Source: Brevipalpus yothersi
Taxonomy: Eukaryota; Arthropoda; Arachnida; Trombidiformes; Tenuipalpidae
Length of the DNA: 64,000 bases
Assembly: GCA_003956705.1 (NCBI GenBank)
Contig: QZCP01000152.1
Location: forward strand, 20,162 to 84,161
Reading direction: 5' to 3'
The notes beneath the pieces were generated by a model. It did no database searches. It worked only from the letters and a program-made list of their open reading frames with translations, and was not told the DNA's origin. Below are positions 1-11,393 of this stretch, one piece after another. Made by a program: the position numbers and the translations under genes. Position 1 is the stretch's first letter. Every line of letters starts with the position of its first letter.

Positions 1-33
1 ATCTTGCATTATCCAGAGAGGATATTCCACATT

Positions 34-690
34 TTAATATTTGATCTGGTCAAAAAGTCGATAGTAAGGAGAACTTCGATACGCAATGTCTAGAGGAGTG
101 TCTCCTGCTCCATTTTTTACATTGACATCAACATCTGGATGATAGAGGAAAAGTTCTAATAGTTTACGATTTTTTGTTGTTGCTGCAAGATGAATCGGAT
201 ATACATCTCCATCAGATTTTACATTTATATTAGCTCCGCTTTGGAGAAGAACTGCTGCCGATTCCATGGCTCCCCATCGAGCTGTACAGTGAAGAGGTGT
301 CCATCCTTCAACAGTCCTTGCATGAATGTCTGCACCATTTTCGATCAAAAATTTTACCACTTCAACGTTGTTGTGGTAACAAGCACGATGTAGCGGTGTG
401 TATTTGTCGGTGTCACATATATTTATCAAGCTTGGATCCTTTCTCAACATGTACCCAACATGGTAAGGAGTTCCTCTGGCACAGAATTTGAACATTTTTT
501 CTTCCTTGGTCAATTTTTTCTTCTCAGTTTCTTGTGTTTTGCACTCCGATTGTTCAGCATCTGCGATTCCATTTTTGTTGTTTTCGTTTTGATTATCACT
601 TTTAAGCTCATTTGTATTCGATTGTTCCAATGATCCACTCTTGGATGATGATGTTGATTCTAATCTCTCTGTCTCACCAGCTCCACTCAT
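34..690 (-). CDS. ANKRD49: ANKRD49-like ankyrin repeat protein
   Basis: An intronless reading frame of 218 residues. The first ~65 residues are a polar Ser/Asn/Glu/Lys-rich tail. About four ankyrin repeats follow, with clear repeat cores such as YTPLHRACYHNNVEVVKFLI and GWTPLHCTARWGAMESAAVL. The repeat order, the wording YTPLHRA...GADIHARTVEGWTPLHC and the ending PLDIAYRSSPYYRLFD match the layout of vertebrate ANKRD49 (about 239 aa), a small ankyrin-only protein. The exact role in arthropods is unclear and it probably acts as a protein-binding scaffold. The start at 690 gives a family-like length. It is divergent from the selenoprotein T gene starting at 1375, so the two may share a promoter region. 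Other short ankyrin-only proteins are the main alternative. Confidence 0.8.
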   Translation of the reverse strand: MSGAGETERLESTSSSKSGSLEQSNTNELKSDNQNENNKNGIADAEQSECKTQETEKKKLTKEEKMFKFCARGTPYHVGYMLRKDPSLINICDTDKYTPLHRACYHNNVEVVKFLIENGADIHARTVEGWTPLHCTARWGAMESAAVLLQSGANINVKSDGDVYPIHLAATTKNRKLLELFLYHPDVDVNVKNGAGDTPLDIAYRSSPYYRLFDQIKY

Positions 691-1374
691 GATGATGATA
701 TTAATCTCAAACTTGTGTTCAGAATCATCAATTCACGTTCTGACAAATCATCAGAACAAGGCATCACATCGATCAGAAAACGATTCCTATCAAAAACAGA
801 TAATATCGTCAATCGAAGGCCATAGTTGTACGATTTCGACAATCAAACAAAATGATACTCACTCTTCACAATCAAATGAATCACCATCAACTCTCGATGA
901 TCATCAAACGTGAGCCAAACAAATCTTCATTCTAGATGAGCACCAAAATTCCACACACAAATAATTACTCTAATTCAATTACAATCTCAATTCACACTTG
1001 ATGACTGATCAAGATCATCACCGTAAACTGTTTCGAGTTTATCTTGAAAAATTTTTTAAGAAAACATCCAAAAAATTCACAAGATCACATGCATAAACAA
1101 TATGGTTTGTTTATTATTACTATTGAAGTGTTTTTAAAAGGAAAGAAAAAAAGTAGCCAATCAAAGTTGGCGCTTTAAAAGATCATTTCATTTCATTTCA
1201 TTGAAGCAGGAAAAAATGTTGCTGAATGTTGATGTTTTTGATTAATTTGTTTAGATGACAAGTGAAATCTGTAACAATTTGATTGTGGACGTTTATTGAT
1301 TCATTTGTAGATGTGTTAATTTTTTTTCCTTTGGTGGTGTGTAAGCGGATAGTGTTTTTTTCAGTGTGTGAATC
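691..1374. promoter_or_regulatory. Divergent intergenic region between ANKRD49-like and SELENOT-like genes
   Basis: This 684-bp region separates two genes read away from each other, so it should hold both promoters and both 5' UTRs. It is AT-rich with no recognised gene. I could not identify a convincing TATA box or factor site. Confidence 0.4.
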
Positions 1375-2269
1375 ATGCCTAGTACACAGGGACCACAGCA
1401 ATTTGCGATGGCCGAGAGACCCGGTAAATGGATCCTCGTTGTGCTGAGTCTATTTTTGGTTATGACAGCAAAGGATCTCATCTCATCTCGTTCTCAAACC
1501 ACATCGGCATCATCATCTTCTGATAGCAGTAATAATAGAGTTAAGAGTTCACCATCATTGACACCTGATGCCAGTATGGTTGGTGGGGATGTCAATTTTC
1601 CAACCAGAAAGAAAATATCAACCATGAAATTCTATTATTGGTATGTTGTCTCATCATTATGTAGCTGCGTGTAGCTGTAATTATAATATATTATAATATA
1701 CTGTGTAATACATGTGTAATTAGCCTAATACATTTTCATTTTTTATATCTTATTTCATACAGCATATCTTGTGGTTATGCTAAAGCTTATCAAGAATACG
1801 CTAGTCTCATTAGCGAAAATTTTCCAAATGTCATTGTTTCCGGAGAAAATTATTCAACGGGTACAGTGCGAACATTAATAGCAAATGCACTGAACATTGC
1901 TCGTATGGCCATAATATTCCTGATCATCATGAATAAGAATCCATTCGTATATTTCCGAATGGCAACACCTCAAGTATGGTTCTGGCTCACACAACATAAA
2001 ATTCCAGGTTGTCTCATGATTTTTTTCATAACTAATACCTTGGAAGCTAATCTTATGTCATCTGGAGCTTTTGAAATCTTTTTGGATGGTTAGTATGGTG
2101 TAAAATAGCATATTTGAACATTTGTTTGACAATTTTCCCTACTTATTCAGATAAACAAATTTGGTCCAAACTTGAGACGGGAAGAGTACCTTCACATCAA
2201 GAACTCTTGAAAATGGTTGCCGTCAACACTCAGTTTGGAGATGATATGATGTATATGAACAAGTATTGA
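1375..2269 (+). CDS. SELENOT: Selenoprotein T homologue with Cys in place of Sec
   Basis: Three exons, 1375-1640, 1763-2088 and 2151-2269, join in phase to 236 residues. The fold is thioredoxin-like and the family is an ER membrane redox protein. The redox motif is formed across the first junction and reads CISCGYA, where vertebrate SELENOT has CVSUGYR. The second position of the CxxC is therefore TGT (Cys), not TGA. Downstream matches include GENYSTG, NKNPFVYFRMATPQVWFW, SSGAFEIFLD and WSKLETGRVPSHQEL. The N-terminus has a hydrophobic signal/anchor (WILVVLSLFLV) followed by a Ser-rich stretch longer than in vertebrates (195 aa in human). A second in-frame Met about 12 codons downstream could also start the protein. 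The splice donors (gtatgt, gttagt) and acceptors (tacag, ttcag) are ordinary. Confidence 0.93.
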
Positions 2270-2506
2270 TGAATATTCCATCTAAAATGTGAAAACCATG
2301 GAGCTTCTTGATATCCAGCTCTTTCCTAGTTTCTAATCTTAGAGCTACGCAAATGAGCCATTTTGGATGTAAATTTTGTTAACGAAGACTATTGTATTGT
2401 ATTCCTGATGCATGGTGATGTGATAGCCATCAAAACATCATAGCCTCCAGGATATCATTCAATCTCTCCTTTTTGTAAATGTTTCTGCTCTTGATTTGTA
2501 AATCAT

Positions 2507-2584
<78 letters not shown>

Positions 2585-3138
2585 GAACTCTTGTCTAAAC
2601 TTGTATGCTCAAGAATTACTGCTATCGATGAAAATGCATGCTATCTTCTTTTCAAAATGACTATTCCCGAAGAGCTAGTGATTAAAATCCGATCTATAAA
2701 TTCTTATAGGCAACTTTTCAATTTTGTTTGTGATAATTTTCCTAATATGCATCAGGGGAATAGAAAACGGTGCTCATTTCATCGAAGCAGAAAATTCTTT
2801 CAGATATTTGGGAATAGAATATGATGATAGTGACTTGTCTACAATGTTATTGTGACCAGTGAACAAATTTCTGTGAAATCTGAGGCTCAATTTATTTCCT
2901 TTAAAATTACGCCGTTGAATCTCAAGACAATTCAAAATACTTTCATCGGATGATCACTCACGGCTTGATCATGACTTGATGAATGTTGAAGAAAGTATCA
3001 ATGATGTGACTACACGATGTCATATGGAAAAAGTATTTGTGAGAGGGATTCACTCCTTACTCATCAGTGTAAAACCCTGGAGTAGATTAAAATTGAAGAT
3101 GAGTTATTCTTAGACACTGATTTGTGAGTGTTGTGATT
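2270..3138. other. Intergenic, 3' flank of SELENOT and of the phosphatase gene
   Basis: This convergent 3' region between two genes holds a long pure (TC)n tract and AT-rich sequence. No gene was recognised. Short open frames here show no family resemblance. Confidence 0.6.
2509..2579. repeat. (TC)n microsatellite
   Basis: An uninterrupted TC dinucleotide repeat of about 35 units, directly visible, in the 3' flank of the SELENOT-like gene. Confidence 0.98.
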
Positions 3139-4946
3139 TCACATCTTATGGAACTTTCTTGCATACCATAAGGTTATTGAGATTAGATTAAAAATTATGA
3201 AAAAACTAAAATTCTCGGGATTAGGGGCTGAACTTCGACCTTCACTGAATTTTAAGCATCTTTTAGAGTTCGAAAATGGTCCAATACAGGCTGAATAGGC
3301 CATAATATGAGGAATGACGGTCTGGTCTTGAAGACCTGTGAAAAGATGAGCGTTTGGTCCAGTGCTGTAAAGAGCCACATCTTCTCCTCCATGAACAGAA
3401 TCATTCAAATTAATTGCACTATAACGTTCAGCTGAGATTTCATCTGCGAGGAGAAGACAATAATAAATTAAATGTTCAAGGTTTGAAACTAGAAATATTT
3501 CATAGAGTCAAGAAATTCTTTTTCCTTATTCCATGGGAAAACTTACACAAATCTGGATCGTTAGGATCACCTTTTCCTCCTAATTTTCCTGGTCCAGTAG
3601 TGTACATGAGAGTTGTGAATGGTTCCTTGGTGTCTTCTTCTTTTTCATTACTGAATCCGAAAATACTTCTATTTCGAGGAGCGTAACCATTGATCACGAA
3701 TCCATGTGAGTGATCAGCAGTCACAACGATCATGGTATCTTCAAGGGAAACAGAATCCACAGTGTTTTGGATAGTTTTTTCCAATTCAAGTACTTCATGT
3801 AAGGATATGGCCGGTTGATTTGAATGATGATACCAATCAATAAGACCTCCTTCCACAAACAAAACGTAACCATTTTTGTGTTTTTGTAAAATTTTTAACG
3901 ATGCTTCTGTCATCTCACTTAACGATGGTGGACCTTGATCACTTTTATCTCTACTCGATTCGTAGGGCATATGAGAGCTATTGAACAGTCCAAGTACATA
4001 ATCAGTATTGTCAAAATCGATTGACTTGAGAGTGCCACTTGAATTAACATAAATATACTCTTTTTTGGTTCCTCTTTTAGCTTCTTTCCATTTTTCTATC
4101 AAATTTATCGAGTCAGTTCGATTATACTCAACTTCACCAGGAGTATTTTCGGGCACAAAATTTCTTCTTCCTCCACCAAGTATGACATTAAATTTATTTC
4201 CGGGCGAATCTTCGATCAACTGTCGAGCAATATCTTTACATCCTTCACCAAATGATTTGATTTTATCTCGTTTAATGTTCATATCGGCTTCCCACCATCG
4301 ATGTGGTACATGAGCATAACTGGCCGCTGGAGTTGCATGAGTAATTCGCATTGTGGTCACAATTCCCGTTCCTTTGCCAGCTTTTTGAGCCCATGTCATC
4401 AATGTATCAACTTTGTTCTCATTGATCAGAGTGCAATTCCTTTCAGTTGACGTAATCTTTCCATTAACACCCAAAGTCTGATAATTAGCTTTCACACCAG
4501 ACATAAATGCAGATGCTGTAGCTGCAGAATCGGGAACATGTTTATCAAGGTTGTAGGTCTAGAAAAAAATAATAATGATGATGATAAATTTCCGTTAGAA
4601 ATGAGTAAGAATGAATTGCAATCTTCAAGATCAGTGGAAAGAGAGAGAAAACGTAGGCTGTTCATTTGTAAGACCAGTTTTGATTGAGTAATTATTGATG
4701 AGAATATTTATGTCAACCTAGTTTTTGTGAACGAATTTTCTCAGACATGCAGCGAATCACCATATAATCAATGAAATTGAGGTGGCAAAAGTTGATATGA
4801 TGAAACCCTATGATTTTTACACAAGCTTATTCTTTCTCTTTGGCTCTTTTTATTTCTCGCTTAAACTTTGTAAGGAATAGTAATTGTGAAACATGCCGTC
4901 ATCTTGGCTTACTTTCAGGGTTTTCTCTTCGAGTCAATGGAACTTT

Positions 4947-5006
<60 letters not shown>

Positions 5007-7747
5007 CTACCCCCTTCCGATACAGTTTCTGTAATCATGAGGCATTAACAAGGGCTCCTTTTGTGAAACATATTGTGCGAATGCGATCGCATACACTCTA
5101 ATCGCAAGACGAATCATTATTCTCATGGTATATGATAATATATTTTATATACACAGCTTCAAAAAAGAATCAGCTTTCCTGTGAGTGTGTGTGTGTGTAT
5201 GTTAACACACAGGGAAGAGCGAACTCCATCAGAACAACCCTCTCTTGTACTATACCATCTTTATCACCCTGGAGAAATCAGCCTCATCTGGGGAATAGAA
5301 TATAGCCCTACCATCATCACTGATGATGAGATGGAAAAGAGATGGGAACACTCGACAGTCATAAAATCACATGTAGAGGAGAGAAAAAAATCAAACGATC
5401 CACTAATAAAAGTCTATACTGGATAAATAATTATCAATTTACATTCATTTCATCATCATTGTGATCTATCTATCACTCAGGTCATCCGTTGAGACACAGA
5501 GTTGATGGGTTTTCTCTTTACCCGCACAATCAAGGCTGGAAAAAACGCTGATGATGGCTCAAAAAAAGTGAAAGTAAATGAGAAAAAGAGAAAAGGTTAC
5601 GTCTACCAGATAATGGGTGAAACTGACACATTGTTCATGATACTTTTTAAAGCGATTTGGACGATTATGATCACTCAATGTATCATCAACTCATCAATTC
5701 ATTTCTAATACAATCATGCACACACTATGTTGAAACGCTTTCATGAACTTATCACTTACCCTTATCAGAGCACTGTACGGAAATTTTTCAAACTGTAAAC
5801 GTTCAGCATCGGGTTTACCCTGTAATTGTCCTTTCAATATTCGGGCTGCTGTTAGAGTGGATATTCCCATTCCATCACCAATGAATATGATGAGATTTTT
5901 GGCAATTTTATCATTTTTCTTACGATTGACAGCTTTCTCTATGGTTCTGGCTGCCGATTCGTACCAATAATCCTTAGTTTTTTCCTTAGGATCAGGCTAA
6001 AAACACAAAAAGAAAATAAACTCGATCATTCAAACAACCAAAACATATGCAGACATGGGATAGGTTAATTACAATGTTAATCATGCAAGGAAATTTGATC
6101 GTTTCGAGACTGTTTAATTGTTTGAAATCAGTGATGAACAATCGCTTGAAAACTTAATTTACTAATGTCTCTAATAATGACTGATCAAATTTGCCCAAGA
6201 TTCCAACGGTAAAGTGCTCCGCATTTTGGGCACTAAAAATTAACTCATTGAGTTAAGCTGAGCTTAAAATGCCAAACAATGATCGGGTAATCATCGTTCT
6301 GCTTTGAATAGTTACACTAACTAGAAATGAAATCAAGCTTAAGGAATTGCGTCAAGAGCGGGAGAGAGAAATCAGATGCAAATGAGCTGTTTGGTTACAA
6401 GATTATTCTGCTAAGATTCTATTATGTAGATATTTTTAGAGCAAAAAAAAGTATCAAACTTACCGTAAAAAATCCATTGGCAGGGTCTTGAAGTCCGGTA
6501 ACTGCTAAATTTTGTTCGATCGTAGACCTTTTTTGTCTAACTGGTTGATCGTTTGCTAGGCTCGGTGGGATTAGTGATCGGGCTGGACGAGAAAGTCTTG
6601 ATCGAATTTTTTTCGGTGAATTTGCCAATGCTGGCGATGAAGTTTCACGTTCCGAAAGCATGCAATCAATCTGCTGCCAAACAGGTGAATTATCATCTAA
6701 TCGTGTGAACATTTGCCAAAACATCATTTTGGCCATGGAATCACGAAAAAATTGATCTCCTCCTATGCCTGGTAGTGAAAAGTCTGCACCATCTTCTCCA
6801 TTCTGTGGTACACGATCGTCTTTGAATATCATCTTTGGTGATGTCAAATGAACATCTTGTATAGACCACATAATCTCTTCCCGATTATCTCTGATCTTAT
6901 ATTCTCTTGATTTTTCTGGCACAGCCAGTCGTACTGAGACATTGTCAAATTGTACTTTCACAGTTCCCGAACCGTGTACAGGAAATATTTGACCCAAAGT
7001 TCCTTTCGCTTTGTAAGTTCCATGGAATTCTAGCTTAGGAACCGTTAAGTTGGCTGATTTTTCACCTGATTAAAGATAAAGAAAAGGAAGTGATGATTAT
7101 TTCTCTCAATTTTAAAATATATGCTTTTCTTTCTTCGATTCCATTGTGATTTATGTGTGCATGTTCTTTTATTGGCCATTATCTCGTTCATATTGAAATA
7201 TTATATATAGATATATAGATGGTGAAGCGAAAAGTGAAAAAGAAAAATATTAAATATGATCTAAGTAGGAGGGAGAACCGATCTAAATCAAATGGAAATG
7301 AATGAGGATAAATAAATTTTTTCTGGTTAAATGAAAACTGACATAATCGTAAGTCAAACTAACATAATCATGCGTATAATTCAAACACAAAACTTTCATG
7401 GTATGAATGATGAAAATTTTCTTACCCATTCCAGACGGCTCTTGACTGTATCCATGATATGATTCAACTTTCATATTATGAAAACCATCGATATTAATTT
7501 GGGACAATCTCACAGAGACTATATCGTTGGAACAGGCGATGAACGGTGAAAGATCAATTTGGTTGATGATCATGGGATTAGAGGCAGTTATTTTGGAACA
7601 CTTATCAGCGGTAGTGGTGGCTGATCGTGATGATGATCGGGAAGAGGATAAAGTAGGACCGGATAAACTCAACACTACAAGTAACACAAAGCCCCAAGGC
7701 TTCAATCGAAGAGTTCGATCATACATGCTGAACTGAGCCCAAAACAT
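3139..7747 (-). CDS. Predicted TULIP/JHBP-like domain fused to alkaline phosphatase
   Basis: Four exons, 7747-7426, 7065-6464, 5996-5760 and 4558-3547, plus a terminal exon 3443-3139, join in phase to 825 residues (five exons in all). Residues 1-35 are a signal peptide. About 50-245 resemble an arthropod TULIP/JHBP lipid-binding domain (LTVPKLEFHGTYKAKGT, then GSGTVKVQFDNVSV). A basic Ser-rich linker contains RQKRS at 284-288, a furin-type site. From 309 there is a full alkaline phosphatase: metal motif IGDGMG (D349), nucleophile Ser398 in VPDSAATAS, VTADHSHGF, and HGGEDVALYS near the end. A hydrophobic tail could carry a GPI signal. The phosphatase half has no start codon or signal peptide of its own in 5997-6463. 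The TULIP half has no stop before a good phase-0 donor (acg|gtaag). The phosphatase part is certain; the join is an inference from splice phase. Two separate genes remain possible. Confidence 0.75.
4950..5004. repeat. (CT)n microsatellite in phosphatase intron
   Basis: A pure CT repeat of about 27 units inside the intron 4559-5759. The intron is about 1.2 kb, long for this window, and otherwise holds no recognised feature. Confidence 0.97.
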
Positions 7748-8331
7748 GGTCGAGAAATTTTATGTATATAAATATTCACTAATTAATCAAACTAAACTAT
7801 GCTGAAAGTGGATGCAGACGATAAAATGATCCCATATACAGGAGAGAAAGAGAGAGAAAGTGAAATTAAAATTTGGAATCGAAAAGATGAACAAAAATTA
7901 GCTTCACATCTACACTTCCAATGATGATCACCAATCACATCAAAGAACTCAACACTTAATCATCAAACCAAAGGAATAACAATCAATTCAATTCTTAAAA
8001 CTTTTTCCCAACCCAGAACTTCGAGCTTGATGGTAGACAGAGAGGAAGAGAACAAAATAAAACTCATCGAGCTCGCTCGATAGATAGAGAAGAGCGAACT
8101 GAGAGAAAAGGTATCTCAGCCAAAGAGTCTCGAGAGCAAACTGAGGGAGCGAATTAGCTTGCCTTCACTGAACTTATATATAGTATAAACTGTTGATTGG
8201 ATTCCGCAATTTTTTGGGATAAAAACAGCGCCATAATATATATACATATATAAATACAGCGAGAGGAGAGAGAGAGAGAAAAGTTTTTGATTATTCAAAT
8301 TATCATAAATTTTATCCCACTAATTGTAGAA

Positions 8332-8332
8332 G

Positions 8333-8414
<82 letters not shown>
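8332..8414. repeat. Compound (GATA)n-(GA)n microsatellite
   Basis: Five GATA units (8332-8351) run directly into about 32 GA units. The tract lies about 0.6 kb upstream of the TULIP-phosphatase start. Confidence 0.97.
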
Positions 8415-8418
<4 letters not shown>

Positions 8419-8529
8419 AATGCATCACCATTTTCGTCTTGTTTCGTGGAGCAAACAGCAAGACATGTCCATGTCCATGGATATTCGCCCTTCTCTAACA
8501 TTCAAGGCTTGATCCTCTGTCTTTTTTTT

Positions 8530-8553
8530 CTCTCTCTCTCTCTCTCTCTCTCT
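8530..8553. repeat. (TC)n microsatellite
   Basis: About 12 TC units, following a run of T. Confidence 0.9.
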
Positions 8554-8769
8554 TTTTGCTCGCCCTTTGTATTTGAGAACCTTAAAAGATTCAAGTCAAA
8601 GCCTTGAAGTTCTTCTCTCTTCTCGCTGATTGAGATAAGGGATCAAAGTCGACCAATACAAGATATGTAGAGTACATCAGTTTTTCATTGCCGGATGCTT
8701 GACGAGTGAATTGTTGATGAAGGAAGAGAGGAGAGAGATTGTTCAGAGGAAAAAAGAGAAAAAAATTTA

Positions 8770-8794
8770 CAGAGAGAGAGAGAGAGAGAGAGAG
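8770..8794. repeat. (GA)n microsatellite
   Basis: About 12 GA units, opposite in orientation to the TC tract 220 bp earlier. The two could pair as an inverted repeat if transcribed. Confidence 0.9.
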
Positions 8795-11095
8795 GATCTG
8801 TAGTCGTGAGAAAGATCAGATGCAACTCGATGCTGGTTGTCTAGTATCAGACTGATTCGAAATGATCACCTGTTCACATCACTATACGATTGTCATGATT
8901 TAATTATTTGATAACACCATTATCATCATCGATTTTTCATCCAATCAGCTATATACATGTACCTCCAGGAATTTTATGTGATACTACCATACTACCACTT
9001 AATAATTAATAAAACGCTTCTGTTGAGTGATTCTTTTGTGGACTTTATGGATAGTTTTCGTGATCTTCCTCATTCTCACAATGGCCATTAGTCTCAAGTT
9101 ACAACTAGTTGCTCATACTCTTTGGATCTCATGCTGTAGCATTTCGATTGGAGGTAGTTTTTCGAAAATTTTGTCCCAAAATTCAAAATCCTGAAAGTTG
9201 AATAAACTAAAGCAATAAATTTTCAATTATGATGTTCGTGAATAGAGACATGATTTTCATGGCCAGTTATAAACTGAAATGGCTACTTGAATCCATCATA
9301 AATTGTTTACAGCACTTTATCGGAACATATCAGTGAATTTGCTGGGTTGGACCAATTTTTTTCATTATTTCTTTTAATCTCGACCGGAAACATGCAGAAG
9401 TTATGGAGAAGCGCTTGGCACGAAAGAATTATTACGATTTTACTCATTATTAATTCTCTATTCTACCTTTCTAATCTCTACTTTATCGGAATTTTCTATT
9501 AATTTATTATCAATTATTGGTGAAATTTTCTTCCAATTTGACTGGCTTACAAACTAATTCAGAGAAGAAAGAGTTATTAGCTATCTTATCTAAAAACCTC
9601 AGGTTCAAGCTAACAAATCAACGTTTTCACTTGATGTTCGCCAGTTTCAAATTGGCAAGGGAAAAAGGTCACTGGATTTTCTCTGAGGAATTATTTTCAT
9701 AATTCACCCTCTTTATATTATTTATTCTTATATATTATTGATCAATTATAGCAATGATTGATAAATTCAACTGAAAATATTCCTTTTTTTGCACCACTCA
9801 GACAAAATTTAAAGCAGTTTTTATTTCTGAGACTACTAGTATAATGTTCAATTTTCGCTACGAACATTAATTATCTTGATAAAATATCAATCATAATCAT
9901 CGAAATCAAATTTTTTAAAAATTGGTCTAAAATTTCTTTGACCCTCGCTTTAGCATTAATTAAACCATTGCTCATCAGCTATGAGAATAACTTGATTGTG
10001 CTCATTTTTCGAAATGATCGTAGAGAGAGCCAAACCCAACTGACCACTCACAGGTAATTATTTTAATATCATCCAGATTTTTATCATCCAAAATACTGTC
10101 TGATGAATGAATCCCAGCCTATTGTCTTGTTTTCTCTAACCTTGTATGAGTTTATTTAAACTGGATAGTTCCTGTGGATTATTTTCTTTCCACTCAATGT
10201 ATTGCATGCTTTACATGTTATCGACCTTGACTTACAATGCTACCGAATATTTGAAAAGCAAACAATTCATCTCAATTTGATACAAAGCATCAAATCAAAT
10301 TTCATTGTTTATATGAGCTTTCATTTAGATTGAAGAATGGCTCTTCACTTTTTGATTCTTTCAAATTCGAGCTACATATTCAACATATGTAGAAGATTAA
10401 ATAACTTGACATCAAAAAAGTTGCTTGTTTCAACATCTGATGAACAGATTTTCAGAGGCTAGCAAATTCTTCAGGATCTTTTCAGTCGATCAGAATTTAG
10501 ACACTTTGGAAGATGTTAACTGTGCCCTTGACTATGAAAGGAATTTATTTCGGTACCACACAGTTGAGAGTGAATTTGAATGTTTGTATATGAGCATCAC
10601 GGTGAGATAACAATCTATCTGTTGGAAAGGCTATTTTTAGGATACAGATTTCAGGGTTTACGACTGGAAGAATTCCTAATCCAAGCATATAGTGAGTGGG
10701 AAACTCACGTTTTTCAGACTTATGTAACTGGAGAATGAAAGTCTATGGAATTGATGCAATTTATTTGAGCAACTGAAAGAATGTTAGATGAAAATTGATA
10801 GCCTTGTAGCGGTTATTCTAGTATGGTACAAATCTCGGTTGGCGAATTAATGTAAATCCTAGAAGAAATTCTCATGTGAATTCCTTTTTTGAACAAAATT
10901 GTTCTTCCTCTCTTCGGAGAAAAACACATTGAAGTAAGTTATTATCGATATTGGACTAATTTGTAATTGTAAAATGAAGAAACTCCTGATCACTCCCTGC
11001 TAAGTGAAAACGATAAATCACGTAAAATGGCTAATTTGATAAGATTTTTTCCCTAAGATAGTGAGATATATTGGAGTTAAAAGTTTCCATGGTCG

Positions 11096-11100
<5 letters not shown>

Positions 11101-11145
<45 letters not shown>
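11101..11145. repeat. (GA)n microsatellite
   Basis: About 22 GA units followed by imperfect GACA variants, in the 3' flank of the ADPRM-like gene. Confidence 0.95.
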
Positions 11146-11153
<8 letters not shown>

Positions 11154-11393
11154 CAGAGAGTGATACATTGAATCGCGATAAGAATTCATTCGATTTCATG
11201 AGTGCAAATAATCAAAGAGTTTCAAATTGTTGGATTGGCATCCGATAAATACGTGTATTTTTTTATTTTTGATAGGATGCGTTTTGAGAAAGGTGGGAAC
11301 GTGCATTGTGGAGATGTTTTTTTTTCAATTTGATGATGATTGATAAAACCAATGGAGATAAAGAAGTGGAAAGCGAGTTTTGTTTTTTTTTCT

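Larger units (their letters stand above)
7748..11393. other. Gene-poor region with microsatellites
   Basis: The first part should contain the promoter of the TULIP-phosphatase gene. The rest is AT-rich and carries several (GA)n or (TC)n tracts. Small open frames at 9517-9702 and 10425-10610 have no recognisable domain. I see no exon, RNA gene or mobile element in these 3.6 kb, though short exons with unknown products would escape notice. Confidence 0.55.

Noticed and set aside
2270..2460. Possible SECIS element after SELENOT
   Set aside because: No convincing ATGA...AA...TGAT hairpin was found, and the codon at the active site is Cys, so none is needed.
5181..5708. Two open frames of 68-81 codons on the + strand within the phosphatase intron
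   Set aside because: They show no family resemblance, lie in an intron on the opposite strand next to TG repeats, and are of a length expected by chance.
6001..6463. Possible separate first exon for the alkaline phosphatase
   Set aside because: Minus-strand ATG codons here run into stops or join out of phase with the exon at 5996, and no signal-peptide exon with a good donor was seen. Not fully excluded.
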